Shown: positions 1 to 10,478 of the stretch, one piece after another
How the letters are laid out: each line of letters opens with the position of its first letter
Position numbering within the stretch: the stretch's first letter is position 1
Assembly: GCF_000953135.1 (NCBI RefSeq)
Contig: NZ_LN614827.1
Coordinates: 1,455,001 to 1,519,000 of the forward strand
Origin: Legionella fallonii LLAP-10
Lineage (GTDB): Bacteria; Pseudomonadota; Gammaproteobacteria; Legionellales; Legionellaceae
Direction of reading: 5' to 3'
Length of the DNA stretch: 64,000 bases
Notes under the pieces: model-generated
The model's database searches: none
What the model saw: only the letters and a program-made list of their open reading frames with translations
Told to the model about the DNA's origin: nothing
Translations under genes and position numbers: made by a program

Positions 1-454
1 TGGTTGGTGGGGTATAAGTAATGGCTGCCGTAGCAGTTGCAGCGGGAACGGTAGTGGTACTTACTGAGTCATATACGATTGTTGAGACGGAACCAACGGT
101 TGTTTTAATTGGCGTTACTGCTACTGAAGTAATACCAGTACAAGAGGTAGCACTGTGAGTAGCTGAGCTTGCCCATTTGACTACTACTGTTCCATTATAG
201 GCAACCAGTGCTGTTGTTGAGCATGGACCGGTAGAATCTGAAACGACTACAGAAACACTAGAAGCAGTACTTCCTGTAGCTCCTGTTGATGCGTCATTAC
301 CTAAGCCGTTTATTATCACTAATTGTCCGCTGGAAACAGCAGTATAAGAATAAACAGCCCCAGCCAGGCCTAATAAAGCGATTGTCAAAGTGGAGCGTAA
401 AAATCGATGCCGGCTAGTTCCACAGCTTTTTATATTTTTACTAATTAATTCCAT
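1..454 (-). CDS. Secreted Thr/Ser-rich protein, 5' part only (C-terminus beyond left edge)
   Basis: An uninterrupted reading frame starts at ATG 454-452 and is still open at the window edge, giving about 151 visible residues. A ribosome-binding site (GGAAAGGA) lies just upstream. The N-terminus has basic residues (HRFLRS) followed by a hydrophobic stretch (TLTIALLGLAGAVYS), which reads as a Sec signal peptide. The mature part is unusually rich in Thr, Ser, Ala and Val and contains two Cys, suggesting an exported beta-rich surface protein. I do not recognise the family. It is divergent from the yceD operon, so the 455-646 gap should hold both promoters. Confidence 0.65.
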   Translation of the reverse strand, partial: MELISKNIKSCGTSRHRFLRSTLTIALLGLAGAVYSYTAVSSGQLVIINGLGNDASTGATGSTASSVSVVVSDSTGPCSTTALVAYNGTVVVKWASSATHSATSCTGITSVAVTPIKTTVGSVSTIVYDSVSTTTVPAATATAAITYTPPT

Positions 455-646
455 GTTTCATTCCTTTCCATTTTATAATAAGTTTAAAATGATACTGCTT
501 GTCTGTGGAATACAGCCATCCACTTAACTGATGATCATTAGCATAGTTTTTTATGTATTACAACTTCATGGTCAAGGGTAATCTATTAATTAATTTGATA
601 ATTTTGGCAATTCCTTAGATAATAGTTGATTTCTTTAGGGGATTTT

Positions 647-1075
647 ATGCTTCATTTGCCAGAAATAGCGAAACAGGGGCAGCAAACTAAAATAATAAGA
701 ATAGACGACCGTTTGCCTAGCTTTCTAATTTCTCCCTGTCAACTAAATGTTACTTACCATGTAGAAGTAGAAGATGATTTTTACTTGCTCCATTTAAAGG
801 TGGTAGGTGATTTAAATGCTATTTGTCAGCGTTGTATGCAGGAATTTCATTTTTCTTATGATAATGAAACAACAATAGCTGTTTGTCGAAGTGATGAACG
901 GGCAGAACAAGTATTGGAACTGTATGAATGCATCGTTTCATCCAATTGGCATGTTGATTTAAATGACTTAATTACTGATGAGCTACATCTATATGCACCG
1001 CAATTTCACCCTAATAATAATGATTGTGATAGTGAAATAAATCAAATTTTAACTCAAAAAGATGAACCTTATTGA
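647..1075 (+). CDS. yceD: YceD (DUF177) family protein
   Basis: The 142-residue protein matches YceD/DUF177, a family linked to 23S rRNA accumulation and almost always encoded just before rpmF, as here. The family's paired cysteines are visible in ICQRCMQEF at about residues 65-73. I start at ATG 647, which has TTAGGGG 7-10 bases upstream, rather than the in-frame TTG at 626, which has no obvious ribosome-binding site. It is the first gene of the fatty-acid cluster. Confidence 0.85.
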   Translation: MLHLPEIAKQGQQTKIIRIDDRLPSFLISPCQLNVTYHVEVEDDFYLLHLKVVGDLNAICQRCMQEFHFSYDNETTIAVCRSDERAEQVLELYECIVSSNWHVDLNDLITDELHLYAPQFHPNNNDCDSEINQILTQKDEPY

Positions 1076-1161
1076 TAATTTGTGTAATTAACACTTGGAT
1101 TGAAACCAAAATATCGGTAAAATTCCCGCTTTATGAATGCAAATTGTTTAGGAGTAATACA

Positions 1162-1356
1162 ATGGCTGTACAACAAAATAAAAAGTCACGTTCACGTCGT
1201 GACATGCGTCGTTCACACGACAAATTAGGTTTGCCAACTCTTTCAGTTGATCAGACCACTGGTGAAACTCATCGCCGTCATCATATGACAGAAGACGGTT
1301 ATTATCGTGGCGAGAAAATTATTGACGCTGATACTGCTTACGAAGACGAAGAGTAA
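1162..1356 (+). CDS. rpmF: 50S ribosomal protein L32
   Basis: This is a 64-residue, very basic N-terminus ([20 protein letters not shown]) typical of bacterial L32, and the length fits the family. The start is ATG 1162, preceded by TTTAGGAG. A longer frame opens at 1072, but its extra residues are not ribosomal. The zinc-ribbon cysteines found in some L32 proteins are absent, as in the C-minus form. The yceD-rpmF-plsX order is conserved in many proteobacteria. Confidence 0.95.
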   Translation: MAVQQNKKSRSRRDMRRSHDKLGLPTLSVDQTTGETHRRHHMTEDGYYRGEKIIDADTAYEDEE

Positions 1357-1362
1357 TCTTTC

Positions 1363-2391
1363 TTGAACAATATCACCATTGCTGTAGATGCAATGGGTGG
1401 GGATCACGGACTCAGCGTTGTGATTCCTGCCTGTGTTCGTGCAGCTAAAAAAAATCCTGATCTAAATATTATACTAGTCGGAGTACAAGATAAGGTTAGT
1501 GCTTTTTTACAAAAGTACGGAGCCCAGTCTTCGAAACAGTTATCTATAGTTCATGCTTCTGAAGTCGTGACTATGGATGAATTGCCATCGCACGCATTAC
1601 GTAATAAAAAAGATTCTTCTATGCGAGTGGCGATCAGCTTGGTGAAAGAGGGGAAAGCACAGGCTTGTGTTAGTGCTGGCAATACAGGCGCTTTAATGGC
1701 TACCGCTCGTTATGTATTAAAAACATTACCAGGTATAGATAGGCCCGCCATAGTTTCTGAATTACCTACAATGAAAGGCAAGACTTGGGTTATTGATTTA
1801 GGGGCAAATGTTGATTCGTGTGCCGAACATTTATTTCAGTTCGCTGTAATGGGATCTGCATTGATTCAGGCTATTGAACATAAACCTAAACCTAAAATTG
1901 CTTTATTGAATATAGGTGTTGAGGAAATAAAAGGAAATGATCAGGTCAAACGGACTGCTCATATGCTTGCAGAATGCTCTGTGATGAATTACGTCGGTTA
2001 TGTTGAAGGTAACCATTTTTATTCAGGTGATGTCGATTTAGTCGTTTGTGATGGTTTTGTTGGAAATGTTGCATTAAAAGCAAGTGAAGGGATCGCCCGG
2101 CTAATGTTAGATGTACTTAAAGAGTCATTTAACAAAAATTGGTTAACAAAGATTTCTGGATTTCTAGCCTTACCTGCTTTAAGAAACTTAAAAAAACGCT
2201 TAGATCCATCGCGATATAATGGTGCTAGCATGCTTGGTTTAAATGGTATTGTTGTTAAAAGCCATGGCGGTGCTGATGAGAGAGGTTTTGAGTTCGCTAT
2301 TGAACAGGCAATTCTTGAAGCAAAGAATAATGTTGTAGATTTAGTACGTGATCAAATAAACGATTTTATAAATCAGGGACTGCTGTTATGA
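1363..2391 (+). CDS. plsX: Phosphate acyltransferase PlsX
   Basis: PlsX converts acyl-ACP to acyl-phosphate for phospholipid synthesis. The N-terminus ([13 protein letters not shown]) is the family signature, followed by the conserved AGNTGALMA and DLGANVD segments. The length of 342 residues is usual. The start is TTG 1363, only 6 bases after rpmF; a nearby ATG would cut into the signature. The stop overlaps the fabH start (ATGA), implying translational coupling. Confidence 0.95.
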   Translation: MNNITIAVDAMGGDHGLSVVIPACVRAAKKNPDLNIILVGVQDKVSAFLQKYGAQSSKQLSIVHASEVVTMDELPSHALRNKKDSSMRVAISLVKEGKAQACVSAGNTGALMATARYVLKTLPGIDRPAIVSELPTMKGKTWVIDLGANVDSCAEHLFQFAVMGSALIQAIEHKPKPKIALLNIGVEEIKGNDQVKRTAHMLAECSVMNYVGYVEGNHFYSGDVDLVVCDGFVGNVALKASEGIARLMLDVLKESFNKNWLTKISGFLALPALRNLKKRLDPSRYNGASMLGLNGIVVKSHGGADERGFEFAIEQAILEAKNNVVDLVRDQINDFINQGLLL

Positions 2392-3341
2392 AGAATGCTA
2401 TTATCAGTGGCACAGGGAGTTATTCTCCTAAAAGGCAAATTACTAATACTGAGCTTGAAAAAACGCTTGATACCGATAATGAATGGATAATTTCTCGAAC
2501 AGGAATTAGTAGCCGTAGTGTAGCTGATGAGCATGAAACAACATCCTTTATGGCGTCTAGAGCTGCTGAACAAGCACTTGAATCTTCAGGGTTTAGTGCA
2601 GATGATATTGATCTTATTGTGGTAGCTACTTGCTCTCCTGATTATTTTTTTCCAAGTGTAGCATGTCATGTACAACATGCATTAAAAATTAAAAAGCCTA
2701 TCCCTGCTTTTGATATTGGAGCTGCGTGCAGTGGTTTTGTCTATGCTATGGATATTGCAAGACAATATATTGGTACCGGGATGGCAAAAAATGTCTTAGT
2801 TATTGGTAGTGAAAGAATGTCTCGCACTGTTGATTGGACAGATCGCGCTACGTGCGTTTTATTTGGTGACGGAGCCGGAGCGGTTATTTTAAGTGCCAGC
2901 GAAAGGCAAGGAATTATGGGGAGCGTTCTTCATTCTGCTTTTGATGCAGACATGTTACTAACGCTGCGTAATGGTTCTTTTGATAATGAAGTTACCACTG
3001 TAACTATGCGTGGGAATGAAGTATTTAAACTCGCCGTCAATATCATGGGTGATGTTGTAGATGAGGTTTTAGAAGTCAGTAAATTAAAAAAATCCGACAT
3101 TAATTGGTTAATTCCACACCAAGCAAATATTCGTATTATTCAAGCTATTGCAAAGAAATTATCACTTCCTATGTCGCAAGTCATAGTTACTATTGGTAAT
3201 CAAGGAAATACCTCTGCTGCCTCCATACCATTAGCACTTGATTATTCTATTAAAAACAATCAGATAAAAAGAGATGAGTTGTTATTAATTGAATCATTCG
3301 GTGGTGGAATGACTTGGGGCGCAATGGTTATCCGTTACTAA
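2388..3341 (+). CDS. fabH: 3-oxoacyl-ACP synthase III (KAS III)
   Basis: FabH starts fatty-acid elongation by condensing acetyl-CoA with malonyl-ACP. The catalytic triad is visible: Cys114 in GAACSGF, His244 in PHQAN and Asn274 in GNQGNTS. The C-terminal [10 protein letters not shown] motif is present, and 317 residues is the normal length. It overlaps plsX by four bases. Confidence 0.97.
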   Translation: MKNAIISGTGSYSPKRQITNTELEKTLDTDNEWIISRTGISSRSVADEHETTSFMASRAAEQALESSGFSADDIDLIVVATCSPDYFFPSVACHVQHALKIKKPIPAFDIGAACSGFVYAMDIARQYIGTGMAKNVLVIGSERMSRTVDWTDRATCVLFGDGAGAVILSASERQGIMGSVLHSAFDADMLLTLRNGSFDNEVTTVTMRGNEVFKLAVNIMGDVVDEVLEVSKLKKSDINWLIPHQANIRIIQAIAKKLSLPMSQVIVTIGNQGNTSAASIPLALDYSIKNNQIKRDELLLIESFGGGMTWGAMVIRY

Positions 3342-3369
3342 CTATTTAATTTAAAAGGGTTTTTCTTTT

Positions 3370-4317
3370 ATGGTAAACACAGCATTTGTATTTCCTGGAC
3401 AAGGATCTCAATCTGTAGGCATGTTGTCTGATTTTATGCCGCAATATCCAATTATAACTGATTTTTTTGCTGAAGCGTCTGACGCAGTAGGATATAATCT
3501 TTGGCAGTTGATTCAGAATGGGCCTAAGGAAAAGCTCAATCAAACAGAACACACGCAAGTAGCTATGCTAACTGCTGATGTTGCAATATATAAGTTATTA
3601 ATACAACAAGGTCTGTCGTTACCTTTAATTATGGCTGGACATAGTTTGGGCGAATATGCTGCCTTAGTATGCGCTGGCTCAATGTCTTTAACCGATGCGG
3701 TGCGTTTGGTCGCTAAACGTGGTCAATTGATGCAACAAGCTATTCCATTGGGACTTGGCGCAATGGCCGCCATAGTAGGACTAACTGATGAGCAAGTAGA
3801 AGCTCTTTGTCAGCAGGCGAGCCAACCCAATGAGCGTGTTTCTCCCGCAAATTATAACGCAATTGGTCAGGTGGTTGTTGCAGGTCATACTCCGGCAGTA
3901 GAACGAGTCATTGCTTTGGCGGACGAAGAGGGTGCTAGACTGGCAAAAATAATACCAGTAAGTGTTCCTTGTCATTGTTCTTTGCTCTCTGATGCGGCAG
4001 AGTTATTTGCTGATGATCTCGCACGGGTTGAGTTTAAAAACCCCTCTATTGATGTCATTAGTAATGTTGATTTAAGTATTTATCATTCTGCGCAACATAT
4101 TAGGACTAAGCTTAAAGAACAGTTATACAGTCCTGTACGCTGGGTTGAAACCATTCAATTATTCAAAAATCAAGGGATAGAACTTATTGTTGAATGTGGT
4201 CCAGGTAAAGTGCTCAATGGGCTCGTCAAGAGAATAGATAGAAGTTTAAATACTATTAGTATTTATGACACAATTAGTTTGGATCAGGTCTTAGAGCAAC
4301 TACATACTCCAGCTTAA
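3370..4317 (+). CDS. fabD: Malonyl-CoA:ACP transacylase
   Basis: FabD loads malonyl groups onto acyl carrier protein. The N-terminal FPGQGSQ motif and the nucleophile elbow GHSLGE with Ser92 are present, and the second catalytic region PVSVPCHCSLL contains the expected His. The 315-residue length is usual. It lies 28 bases after fabH in the same operon. Confidence 0.97.
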   Translation: MVNTAFVFPGQGSQSVGMLSDFMPQYPIITDFFAEASDAVGYNLWQLIQNGPKEKLNQTEHTQVAMLTADVAIYKLLIQQGLSLPLIMAGHSLGEYAALVCAGSMSLTDAVRLVAKRGQLMQQAIPLGLGAMAAIVGLTDEQVEALCQQASQPNERVSPANYNAIGQVVVAGHTPAVERVIALADEEGARLAKIIPVSVPCHCSLLSDAAELFADDLARVEFKNPSIDVISNVDLSIYHSAQHIRTKLKEQLYSPVRWVETIQLFKNQGIELIVECGPGKVLNGLVKRIDRSLNTISIYDTISLDQVLEQLHTPA

Positions 4318-4328
4318 GAGGAGCTTTA

Positions 4329-5075
4329 ATGATAAATTTAGAAGGTAAAATTGCATTAGTCACCGGAGCAAGTCGCGGAATAGGCCAGGCTATTGCATTA
4401 GAAATGGCTAAAGCAGGTGCTTTTGTTTATGGAACGGCAACAACAAACCAAGGTGCTGATTTAATTAATTCTTTTTTTGAAAAAGAAAAGTTAGCTGGTA
4501 AAGGAATGGTGCTTGATGTAACTAATGCAGAGCAAGTGGACAACTTAATGGCTTTTTTTTCTGAAAGCGATCACAGTCCATCTATACTTGTTAATAATGC
4601 AGGTATTACATCAGATAATTTGTTATTACGTATGGACGATGACGAGTGGTATAAAGTCATTGAAACCAATTTGAACTCTATCTATAGAATGTCAAAAGCA
4701 TGCTTAAAGCCTATGTTTAAAGCGCGCTGGGGACGAATTATTTCTATAGGTTCCGTAGTGGGTGCGAGTGGAAATTCAGGCCAGGTTAACTATACTGCGG
4801 CAAAAGCAGGAGTCATTGGCTTTTCCAAATCATTGGCTCAGGAAATCGGCAGCAGAGGAATTACTGTTAATGTTGTTGCTCCTGGTTTTATTGATACGGA
4901 CATGACTGCGGCATTACCGGATATGGTTAAAGAGGAAATGTTAAAAAGGATTCCTTTACGTAAATTAGGGATGGCTGAAGATGTGGCTGCCGCGGTAGTT
5001 TTTTTAGCATCAGACCGAGCTAAATATATTACAGGTGAAACAATTCATGTCAATGGCGGTATGTATATGGATTAA
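4329..5075 (+). CDS. fabG: 3-oxoacyl-ACP reductase
   Basis: This is a 248-residue short-chain dehydrogenase that reduces 3-oxoacyl-ACP with NADPH. The TGASRGIG cofactor motif is at the N-terminus, and the catalytic Ser142, Tyr155 and Lys159 (YTAAK) are in place. The end (GGMYMD) is typical of FabG. It starts 11 bases after fabD, with AGAGGAG as ribosome-binding site. Confidence 0.96.
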   Translation: MINLEGKIALVTGASRGIGQAIALEMAKAGAFVYGTATTNQGADLINSFFEKEKLAGKGMVLDVTNAEQVDNLMAFFSESDHSPSILVNNAGITSDNLLLRMDDDEWYKVIETNLNSIYRMSKACLKPMFKARWGRIISIGSVVGASGNSGQVNYTAAKAGVIGFSKSLAQEIGSRGITVNVVAPGFIDTDMTAALPDMVKEEMLKRIPLRKLGMAEDVAAAVVFLASDRAKYITGETIHVNGGMYMD

Positions 5076-5093
5076 ATGCACTTGCGTTATCTG

Positions 5094-5099
5094 TATAAT
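5094..5099 (+). promoter_or_regulatory. Possible -10 element of an internal acpP promoter
   Basis: TATAAT lies in the 87-base gap before acpP. I see no good -35 at standard spacing. The gap is longer than others in the cluster, and acpP usually needs its own strong promoter, so this is a plausible but unproved site. Confidence 0.4.
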
Positions 5100-5162
5100 T
5101 GAATAAACTACCCATCAGTATTTTAAAAATTATTTCTATCAACCGAAGAGGAAAATTAAGTT

Positions 5163-5411
5163 ATGAGTACAGTTGAAGATCGTGTTCGTAAAATTGTTGT
5201 TGAACAATTAGGTGTTAAAGAAGAGGAATTAAAAAACGATGCGTCATTTGTTGACGATTTGGGTGCTGATTCCCTTGATACTGTAGAATTAGTAATGGCT
5301 CTTGAAGAAGAATTTGAAACAGAAATTCCTGATGAAAAAGCAGAGAAAATAACAACGATTCAAGAAGCTATTGATTACATTGAATCAAATATGAATAAAG
5401 AAGAAGCCTAA
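5163..5411 (+). CDS. acpP: Acyl carrier protein
   Basis: This 82-residue acidic protein carries the phosphopantetheine site Ser37 in GADSLDTVE. It is the carrier for all intermediates made by the neighbouring fab enzymes. A good ribosome-binding site (AGAGGAAAA) precedes the ATG. It is slightly longer than the E. coli protein because of a Lys/Glu-rich tail (SNMNKEEA). Confidence 0.97.
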   Translation: MSTVEDRVRKIVVEQLGVKEEELKNDASFVDDLGADSLDTVELVMALEEEFETEIPDEKAEKITTIQEAIDYIESNMNKEEA

Positions 5412-5430
5412 TTTTTTCGAGGAGCTTTCA

Positions 5431-6669
5431 TTGAACAAACGGCGTGTAGTAATTACCGGTATGGGGATGCTTACTCCAGTCGGTCTTAATGTACAGGAAA
5501 CTTGGCAAAACATATTGGCTGGAGTTAGTGGGGTCGGACTGGTAGAGGATTTTGATACTACTGAATACACTACTAAGATTTGGGCTAAGGTCAAGAATTT
5601 TAACATTGAGAATTACGTGCCCATCAAAGATGCTCGAAAAATGGATGTATTTACTCAGTATGGAATTGCCGCCGCAGAAGAGGCGATGCTTGATTCAGGT
5701 TTAATAATGAATGAGGCTTTGTCTCGTCGTACTGGTGTTGCTGTTGGCGCTGGTATAGGCGGTATTCAGACTATTACTAATAACCAGGACAGACTGGTTG
5801 CAGGAGGCCCACGTAAGGTTTCTCCTTTTTTTATTCCAGCAGGCATAATTAATATGGTTGCTGGGCAAATTTCTATTAAACACAATCTTAAAGGGCCCAA
5901 TATATCGGTTGTAACCGCATGTACAACTGGCACTCATAATATTGGACTTGCTGGCCGTATAATTGCCTATGGTGATGCGGATGTTATGGTTTGTGGTGGT
6001 TCTGAAATGACCACAACACCTTTATGCTTAGCAGGTTTTTCTGCAGTACGTTCTCTTTCTAAGCGCAATGATGAACCTCAAAAAGCATCAAGACCTTGGG
6101 ATAAAGACAGAGATGGATTTGTTATGGGTGAGGGAGCCGGTATTCTGGTTTTAGAAGAATACGAGCATGCAAAAGCCCGCGGTGCTAAAATTTATGCGGA
6201 ATTAGTCGGTTTTGGTATGTCAGGAGATGCTTATCATATTACCGCACCTGATGAAGATGCTGATGGTGCTGCTCGCTCCATGGAAGCGGCTATTCATGAT
6301 GCAGGTATAGCTCCTAACCAAGTAGATTATATTAATGCGCATGGGACTTCAACAGAACTTAATGATCTGAATGAAACTAAGGCTATCAAGCGTATTTTCC
6401 AAGAGCATGCTTATGACTTAGCAGTTAGCTCTACAAAATCAATGACCGGGCACTTATTAGGAGCAGCTGGCGCTGTAGAAGCCATCTTCAGTGTTTTAGC
6501 GCTAAGAGAGCAAATCGCTCCTCCCACAATTAATTTAGACAACCCTGATGAAGGTTGTGACTTGAATTATGTTGCTCATAAACCCCAAAAAAGAAGTATT
6601 AATTACGTCTTAAGTAATTCATTGGGTTTTGGTGGAACAAATGGTAGTTTGCTATTTAAACGGATTTAA
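5431..6669 (+). CDS. fabF: 3-oxoacyl-ACP synthase II (KAS II)
   Basis: FabF elongates acyl-ACP. The Cys164-His304-His341 triad is visible in [16 protein letters not shown] and [11 protein letters not shown]. The start is TTG 5431, supported by GAGGAG five bases upstream and by the family-typical N-terminus [11 protein letters not shown]. At 412 residues it is full length. It abuts mltG with no gap. Confidence 0.97.
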   Translation: MNKRRVVITGMGMLTPVGLNVQETWQNILAGVSGVGLVEDFDTTEYTTKIWAKVKNFNIENYVPIKDARKMDVFTQYGIAAAEEAMLDSGLIMNEALSRRTGVAVGAGIGGIQTITNNQDRLVAGGPRKVSPFFIPAGIINMVAGQISIKHNLKGPNISVVTACTTGTHNIGLAGRIIAYGDADVMVCGGSEMTTTPLCLAGFSAVRSLSKRNDEPQKASRPWDKDRDGFVMGEGAGILVLEEYEHAKARGAKIYAELVGFGMSGDAYHITAPDEDADGAARSMEAAIHDAGIAPNQVDYINAHGTSTELNDLNETKAIKRIFQEHAYDLAVSSTKSMTGHLLGAAGAVEAIFSVLALREQIAPPTINLDNPDEGCDLNYVAHKPQKRSINYVLSNSLGFGGTNGSLLFKRI

Positions 6670-7668
6670 ATGAAACACCCAAGACATAAAAAACTGATTA
6701 TTTATATTTTTATAGCGTTTTTTATGTCTTTTCTTATTCTAGGGTGGAATATTTATAATTTAGCCATATCTCCTCTTATATCCAAGAACAATGTTCCAAT
6801 AATCATTAATGTTGATGCATCAACATCAGCATCTAAATTTGCACAGCTTCTAAAAGATCAACACCTAATCGACTCTCCCAATTTTTTTAAACTGATGATT
6901 CGTTTTTCAGGGATGGCTCAGCATTTAAAAGCAGGAGTATATCAAATTAATCCTGGTGAAACGGCAATGCAATTGCTTCATCGGGTAGCCACTGGCGATG
7001 TCTTAACACAAAAATTTGTCATCATTGAGGGAACCACTCAACAGAAGATATCCGACGATTTAATGAAGGCAAATTATTTAAAATATTCTCCTGAAGACTG
7101 GTTAGCAATTCAAGATAAGTACTCTAGTGCAGAAGGGCTCTTATTGGCAGATACCTATCAATATAATGGAGGAAGTAGTAGTAAGACACTTTTGGAGCAT
7201 GCTCATCGTAATTTAGTCAATTATTTAGATAGTGCATGGGCTAATAGAGCCCCCGACTTACCTTATCAGACTCCATATGAGTTATTGATTGCCGCTTCCA
7301 TAATTGAAAAAGAAACAGCAGTCCCTCAAGAGAGAAAGCTAATTTCTGGAGTGATGGTCAATAGATTAAAGAAAAAAATGCCATTACAAATGGATCCTAC
7401 TGTAATCTATGCTTTGGGAAGTGAATATAAAGGTAAATTATCTCATAATGACATGCAAGTGAACTCCCCTTATAATTCTTATCTTAATAGAGGACTTCCT
7501 CCTACACCTATTGCTATGGTTGGCAAAGAGGCTATAGATGCCGCCGCTCATCCTCAATTATCCAATTATTTATATTTTGTTGCTAAAGGGGATGGAACTC
7601 ATCAATTTTCTGAAACATATAGTCAACAAAGACAGGCTATTGATCAATATATGCATAGGAATTTTTAA
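6670..7668 (+). CDS. mltG: Endolytic peptidoglycan transglycosylase MltG
   Basis: MltG (YceG) is an inner-membrane lytic transglycosylase thought to end nascent glycan chains. An N-terminal membrane segment ([19 protein letters not shown]) anchors the 332-residue protein. The catalytic Glu lies in [10 protein letters not shown], followed by the conserved [12 protein letters not shown] and [17 protein letters not shown] motifs. It starts directly at the fabF stop; the fabF-mltG-tmk-holB order is common in gammaproteobacteria. Confidence 0.95.
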   Translation: MKHPRHKKLIIYIFIAFFMSFLILGWNIYNLAISPLISKNNVPIIINVDASTSASKFAQLLKDQHLIDSPNFFKLMIRFSGMAQHLKAGVYQINPGETAMQLLHRVATGDVLTQKFVIIEGTTQQKISDDLMKANYLKYSPEDWLAIQDKYSSAEGLLLADTYQYNGGSSSKTLLEHAHRNLVNYLDSAWANRAPDLPYQTPYELLIAASIIEKETAVPQERKLISGVMVNRLKKKMPLQMDPTVIYALGSEYKGKLSHNDMQVNSPYNSYLNRGLPPTPIAMVGKEAIDAAAHPQLSNYLYFVAKGDGTHQFSETYSQQRQAIDQYMHRNF

Positions 7669-8306
7669 TGTCATCTTTAACTGGGAAATTAATAGTAATT
7701 GAAGGTTTGGAAGGTGCTGGAAAATCTACTGCTGTAAACGTAGTTATTGATTTCCTCTCTCAACTTAATATTAAAACAATTACTACTCGAGAACCTGGTG
7801 GAACAAACATAGGCGAACAATTAAGAGCCATCATAAAAAATCCCGAGTACGGTGGTATTTTAGATGATAGAAGTGAGTTGCTATTGCTTTATACAGCACG
7901 AATCCAACTTATAGAGCAAGTAATTAAGCCCGCTTTACAACAAGGCCATTGGGTAATAGCAGATCGATTTGAGCTATCTACCAGAGCTTATCAAGGTGGT
8001 GGTCGCGGATTGGATAGGAACATGATCCAAAGTTTATCTGATTTTTGTCTTCGCGGGATTAAGCCAGATCTTACTTTGTATTTGGATATTACTCCTGAAT
8101 TGGGTATGGAGCGAGCCAAATTAAGAGGGGCATTTGATAGAATTGAACAACAATCTATAGATTTTTTTCATAGAGTGCATGATGCTTATATGCAGTATGT
8201 TAATGCTGATCCAGAGATTTTTATTGTTGATGCTAGTCGTTCTTTACACGATGTAAGACAGGCTATTCAAAACATTTTAACCCAATTTATAGAGCAGGAT
8301 GCATGA
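7668..8306 (+). CDS. tmk: Thymidylate kinase
   Basis: Tmk phosphorylates dTMP to dTDP. The P-loop GLEGAGKST, the [15 protein letters not shown] motif and TREPGGT are all visible. The 212-residue length is normal. It overlaps mltG by one base and holB by four, so translation is probably coupled. Confidence 0.96.
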   Translation: MSSLTGKLIVIEGLEGAGKSTAVNVVIDFLSQLNIKTITTREPGGTNIGEQLRAIIKNPEYGGILDDRSELLLLYTARIQLIEQVIKPALQQGHWVIADRFELSTRAYQGGGRGLDRNMIQSLSDFCLRGIKPDLTLYLDITPELGMERAKLRGAFDRIEQQSIDFFHRVHDAYMQYVNADPEIFIVDASRSLHDVRQAIQNILTQFIEQDA

Positions 8307-9202
8307 TAAACCATCCCACTCAGTGGCAGCAAATTCAATCGGCTTTGAACCAGAAACGCATTGCTCAGGCTATGTTATTTGTTGGTCCTTTACATTGTGC
8401 ATTGTCTGAATTCACTATTAACGTAATGCAATTAATCTCGTGTAAAGAGGCAATAAATAGACCTTGCTATCAATGTGTTGAGTGCAAAATGATTCATCGC
8501 ATGGAGCATCCTGATATACAATGGATCAAGCCTGAAAAAAATGGTGGTGTCATTAAAATTGATCAAATAAGAGAACTACAAAGTTCCGCTTATTTAACAC
8601 CGCAAAGAACGAATTATAAATTAATAGTTATTGAAGCTGCAGACAGAATGAATATTGCTGCGGCAAATGCGTTATTAAAAATTCTAGAAGAGCCTACGAG
8701 ACATACGCTATTCATTTTAATTGCTCAACAATTAGGCACAATGCTTCCTACAATTTTAAGTCGTTGTCAGATCATCACTTTTTCCTCATCTTCAGATGAA
8801 TACAGTAATAACCTTTTGATGTTAGGCGAACAATACCCGGCAGAGTCTGAAAGAGCATTGATTATAAATCAATCGCAATCAATTTTGGATGGATTAATCG
8901 CTGTAATAGAACGAAGAGAGCATCCTTGTGTTTTGGCATCACAATGGAGTCAATTTGAATTGAGTGCTTTGCTATGGTTTTTATATTTAGTATATTCGCA
9001 ACTACAGCAAATGTTTTTTAGCATTTCAGTAACCAAAGGGCCTGCTATTCATCAACTAAATCAGTTAGCTTCTTTATTAAATCCCATGGTGATTTTTAAA
9101 CAAATTGACATAATAAATACATTGTTAAGAAAAATAAGCCATAATATTAATGTAAATCATATCTTGGCCTTAGAGGATTTATTGTTTGCATTGAGCCTCT
9201 AA
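8303..9202 (+). CDS. holB: DNA polymerase III delta' subunit
   Basis: HolB is the delta' subunit of the clamp loader. The zinc-binding Cys cluster ([10 protein letters not shown]) is present, as are IDQIRELQ and the sensor region [11 protein letters not shown]. The SRC motif (ILSRCQ) that supplies the arginine finger in related proteins is present. The protein is 299 residues. It sits between tmk and pilZ, its usual place. Confidence 0.92.
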   Translation: MINHPTQWQQIQSALNQKRIAQAMLFVGPLHCALSEFTINVMQLISCKEAINRPCYQCVECKMIHRMEHPDIQWIKPEKNGGVIKIDQIRELQSSAYLTPQRTNYKLIVIEAADRMNIAAANALLKILEEPTRHTLFILIAQQLGTMLPTILSRCQIITFSSSSDEYSNNLLMLGEQYPAESERALIINQSQSILDGLIAVIERREHPCVLASQWSQFELSALLWFLYLVYSQLQQMFFSISVTKGPAIHQLNQLASLLNPMVIFKQIDIINTLLRKISHNINVNHILALEDLLFALSL

Positions 9203-9222
9203 TTTATGTACACGGAGAGTTT

Positions 9223-9564
9223 ATGGATGAGCAAGCACAATTAATCAATTGTTCATTTAGTAGTGAAGCCTGCTTATATCTATCTTACATGCCCTTTATC
9301 AAAGGCGGCGGTCTTTTTTTAAGAACCAATCATGTTTGTCCTTTAGGAACAGGAGTGGAGCTATCACTTAAATTAATTAACGAACATGAGCCTTATCTGG
9401 TTCGCGCGAAAGTAATATGGATTACTCCGAAGGGGGCACAGGGAAATAAGCCACCGGGAATAGGTGTTCAATTCATAGGTGAGAATAGTCGATATTTATG
9501 TAATAAAATAGAGACTTATTTGGCTGGAATGTTAAAATCCACGCAGCTAACAGATACTCTATAG
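9223..9564 (+). CDS. pilZ: PilZ-domain protein, type IV pilus type
   Basis: This 113-residue single PilZ domain is encoded directly after holB, the position of pilZ in Pseudomonas. It has the core GGGLFLRTN and KPPGIGVQF segments but lacks the RxxxR motif needed to bind c-di-GMP, so it is probably the non-binding PilZ required for type IV pilus assembly. It starts 20 bases after holB. Confidence 0.85.
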   Translation: MDEQAQLINCSFSSEACLYLSYMPFIKGGGLFLRTNHVCPLGTGVELSLKLINEHEPYLVRAKVIWITPKGAQGNKPPGIGVQFIGENSRYLCNKIETYLAGMLKSTQLTDTL

Positions 9565-9584
9565 GATCAGAATTGAGGACTCCA

Positions 9585-10367
9585 ATGATAGTTGATTCAC
9601 ACTGCCATTTAAATTTTTTAGATTTAGCCGAATTTAATAATGATATGTCTCAAGTATTATTCAAAGCAAAAGAAAATGGTGTTCAGCATTTTTTATGCGT
9701 TTGTGTCGAGTTGAGCGATTATCCTCAATTAGAGCAATTAGCAGCGAGTTATCCTAATATCAGCATTTCTGTTGGAGTACATCCTAATAGTGAGATGGAG
9801 TATCCAGTTACCGCCGCTATGTTATGTGACTTGGCTACAAATCCAGCGTGTATTGCCATAGGCGAAACAGGACTTGATTACTATAGAACTCATACCGAGG
9901 AAGCTCAAGAAGAACAACGTTCTCGATTTAGAGAGCATATAAAAGCAGCACTAACTACTTCAAAGCCATTAATTATTCATACGCGTCAGGCTGCTGAAGA
10001 CACTTTATTGCTAATGGCACAAGAAAATGCTCAGCAAATTGGTGGAGTAATGCATTGCTTTGCTGAAAATTTGGATATTGCTTTAAGGGCTATAGACCTT
10101 AATTTTTATATTTCTTTTTCAGGCATCGTGACTTTTAAAAATGCTACAATGTTACAAGAGGTCGCGAGACATATTCCATTGGATAAAATACTAATTGAAA
10201 CGGACTCACCTTATCTTGCTCCAGTACCTTTTCGTGGAAAACAAAATCATCCTGCCTTAGTGAAGTATGTGGCTGAAGCTATAGCAGAGTTACGTGGAAT
10301 GAGGTATGAGGAAATTGCCGAAATTACTACGCAAAATTTTTATAATTGTTTTAAGTTACATCAATAA
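9585..10367 (+). CDS. TatD family metal-dependent hydrolase
   Basis: This 260-residue TatD/YcfH-type DNase-like hydrolase has metal ligands in DSHCHL, GETGLDYY, HTRQ, HCFAE and ETDSPYLAP. ATG 9585 has GAGGA at proper spacing and is preferred to the TTG at 9573, which overlaps that ribosome-binding site. The holB-pilZ-tatD order matches the YcfH-type paralogue. Confidence 0.92.
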   Translation: MIVDSHCHLNFLDLAEFNNDMSQVLFKAKENGVQHFLCVCVELSDYPQLEQLAASYPNISISVGVHPNSEMEYPVTAAMLCDLATNPACIAIGETGLDYYRTHTEEAQEEQRSRFREHIKAALTTSKPLIIHTRQAAEDTLLLMAQENAQQIGGVMHCFAENLDIALRAIDLNFYISFSGIVTFKNATMLQEVARHIPLDKILIETDSPYLAPVPFRGKQNHPALVKYVAEAIAELRGMRYEEIAEITTQNFYNCFKLHQ

Positions 10368-10478
10368 AAAACCTTTATTTAGAACATCCTATGTCAGCAA
10401 GAATAGTGTTAAATGTATTGACTTTGCCTGACTCATAAGATTTAGTATCATAAGGTTATTTATCTTAAAGAGTAAGCA

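Noticed and set aside
1072..1161. Extended N-terminus of L32
   Set aside because: The upstream codons lack ribosomal character and ATG 1162 has a good ribosome-binding site.
9223..9564. c-di-GMP receptor role for the PilZ protein
   Set aside because: The RxxxR motif is missing, so binding is unlikely.
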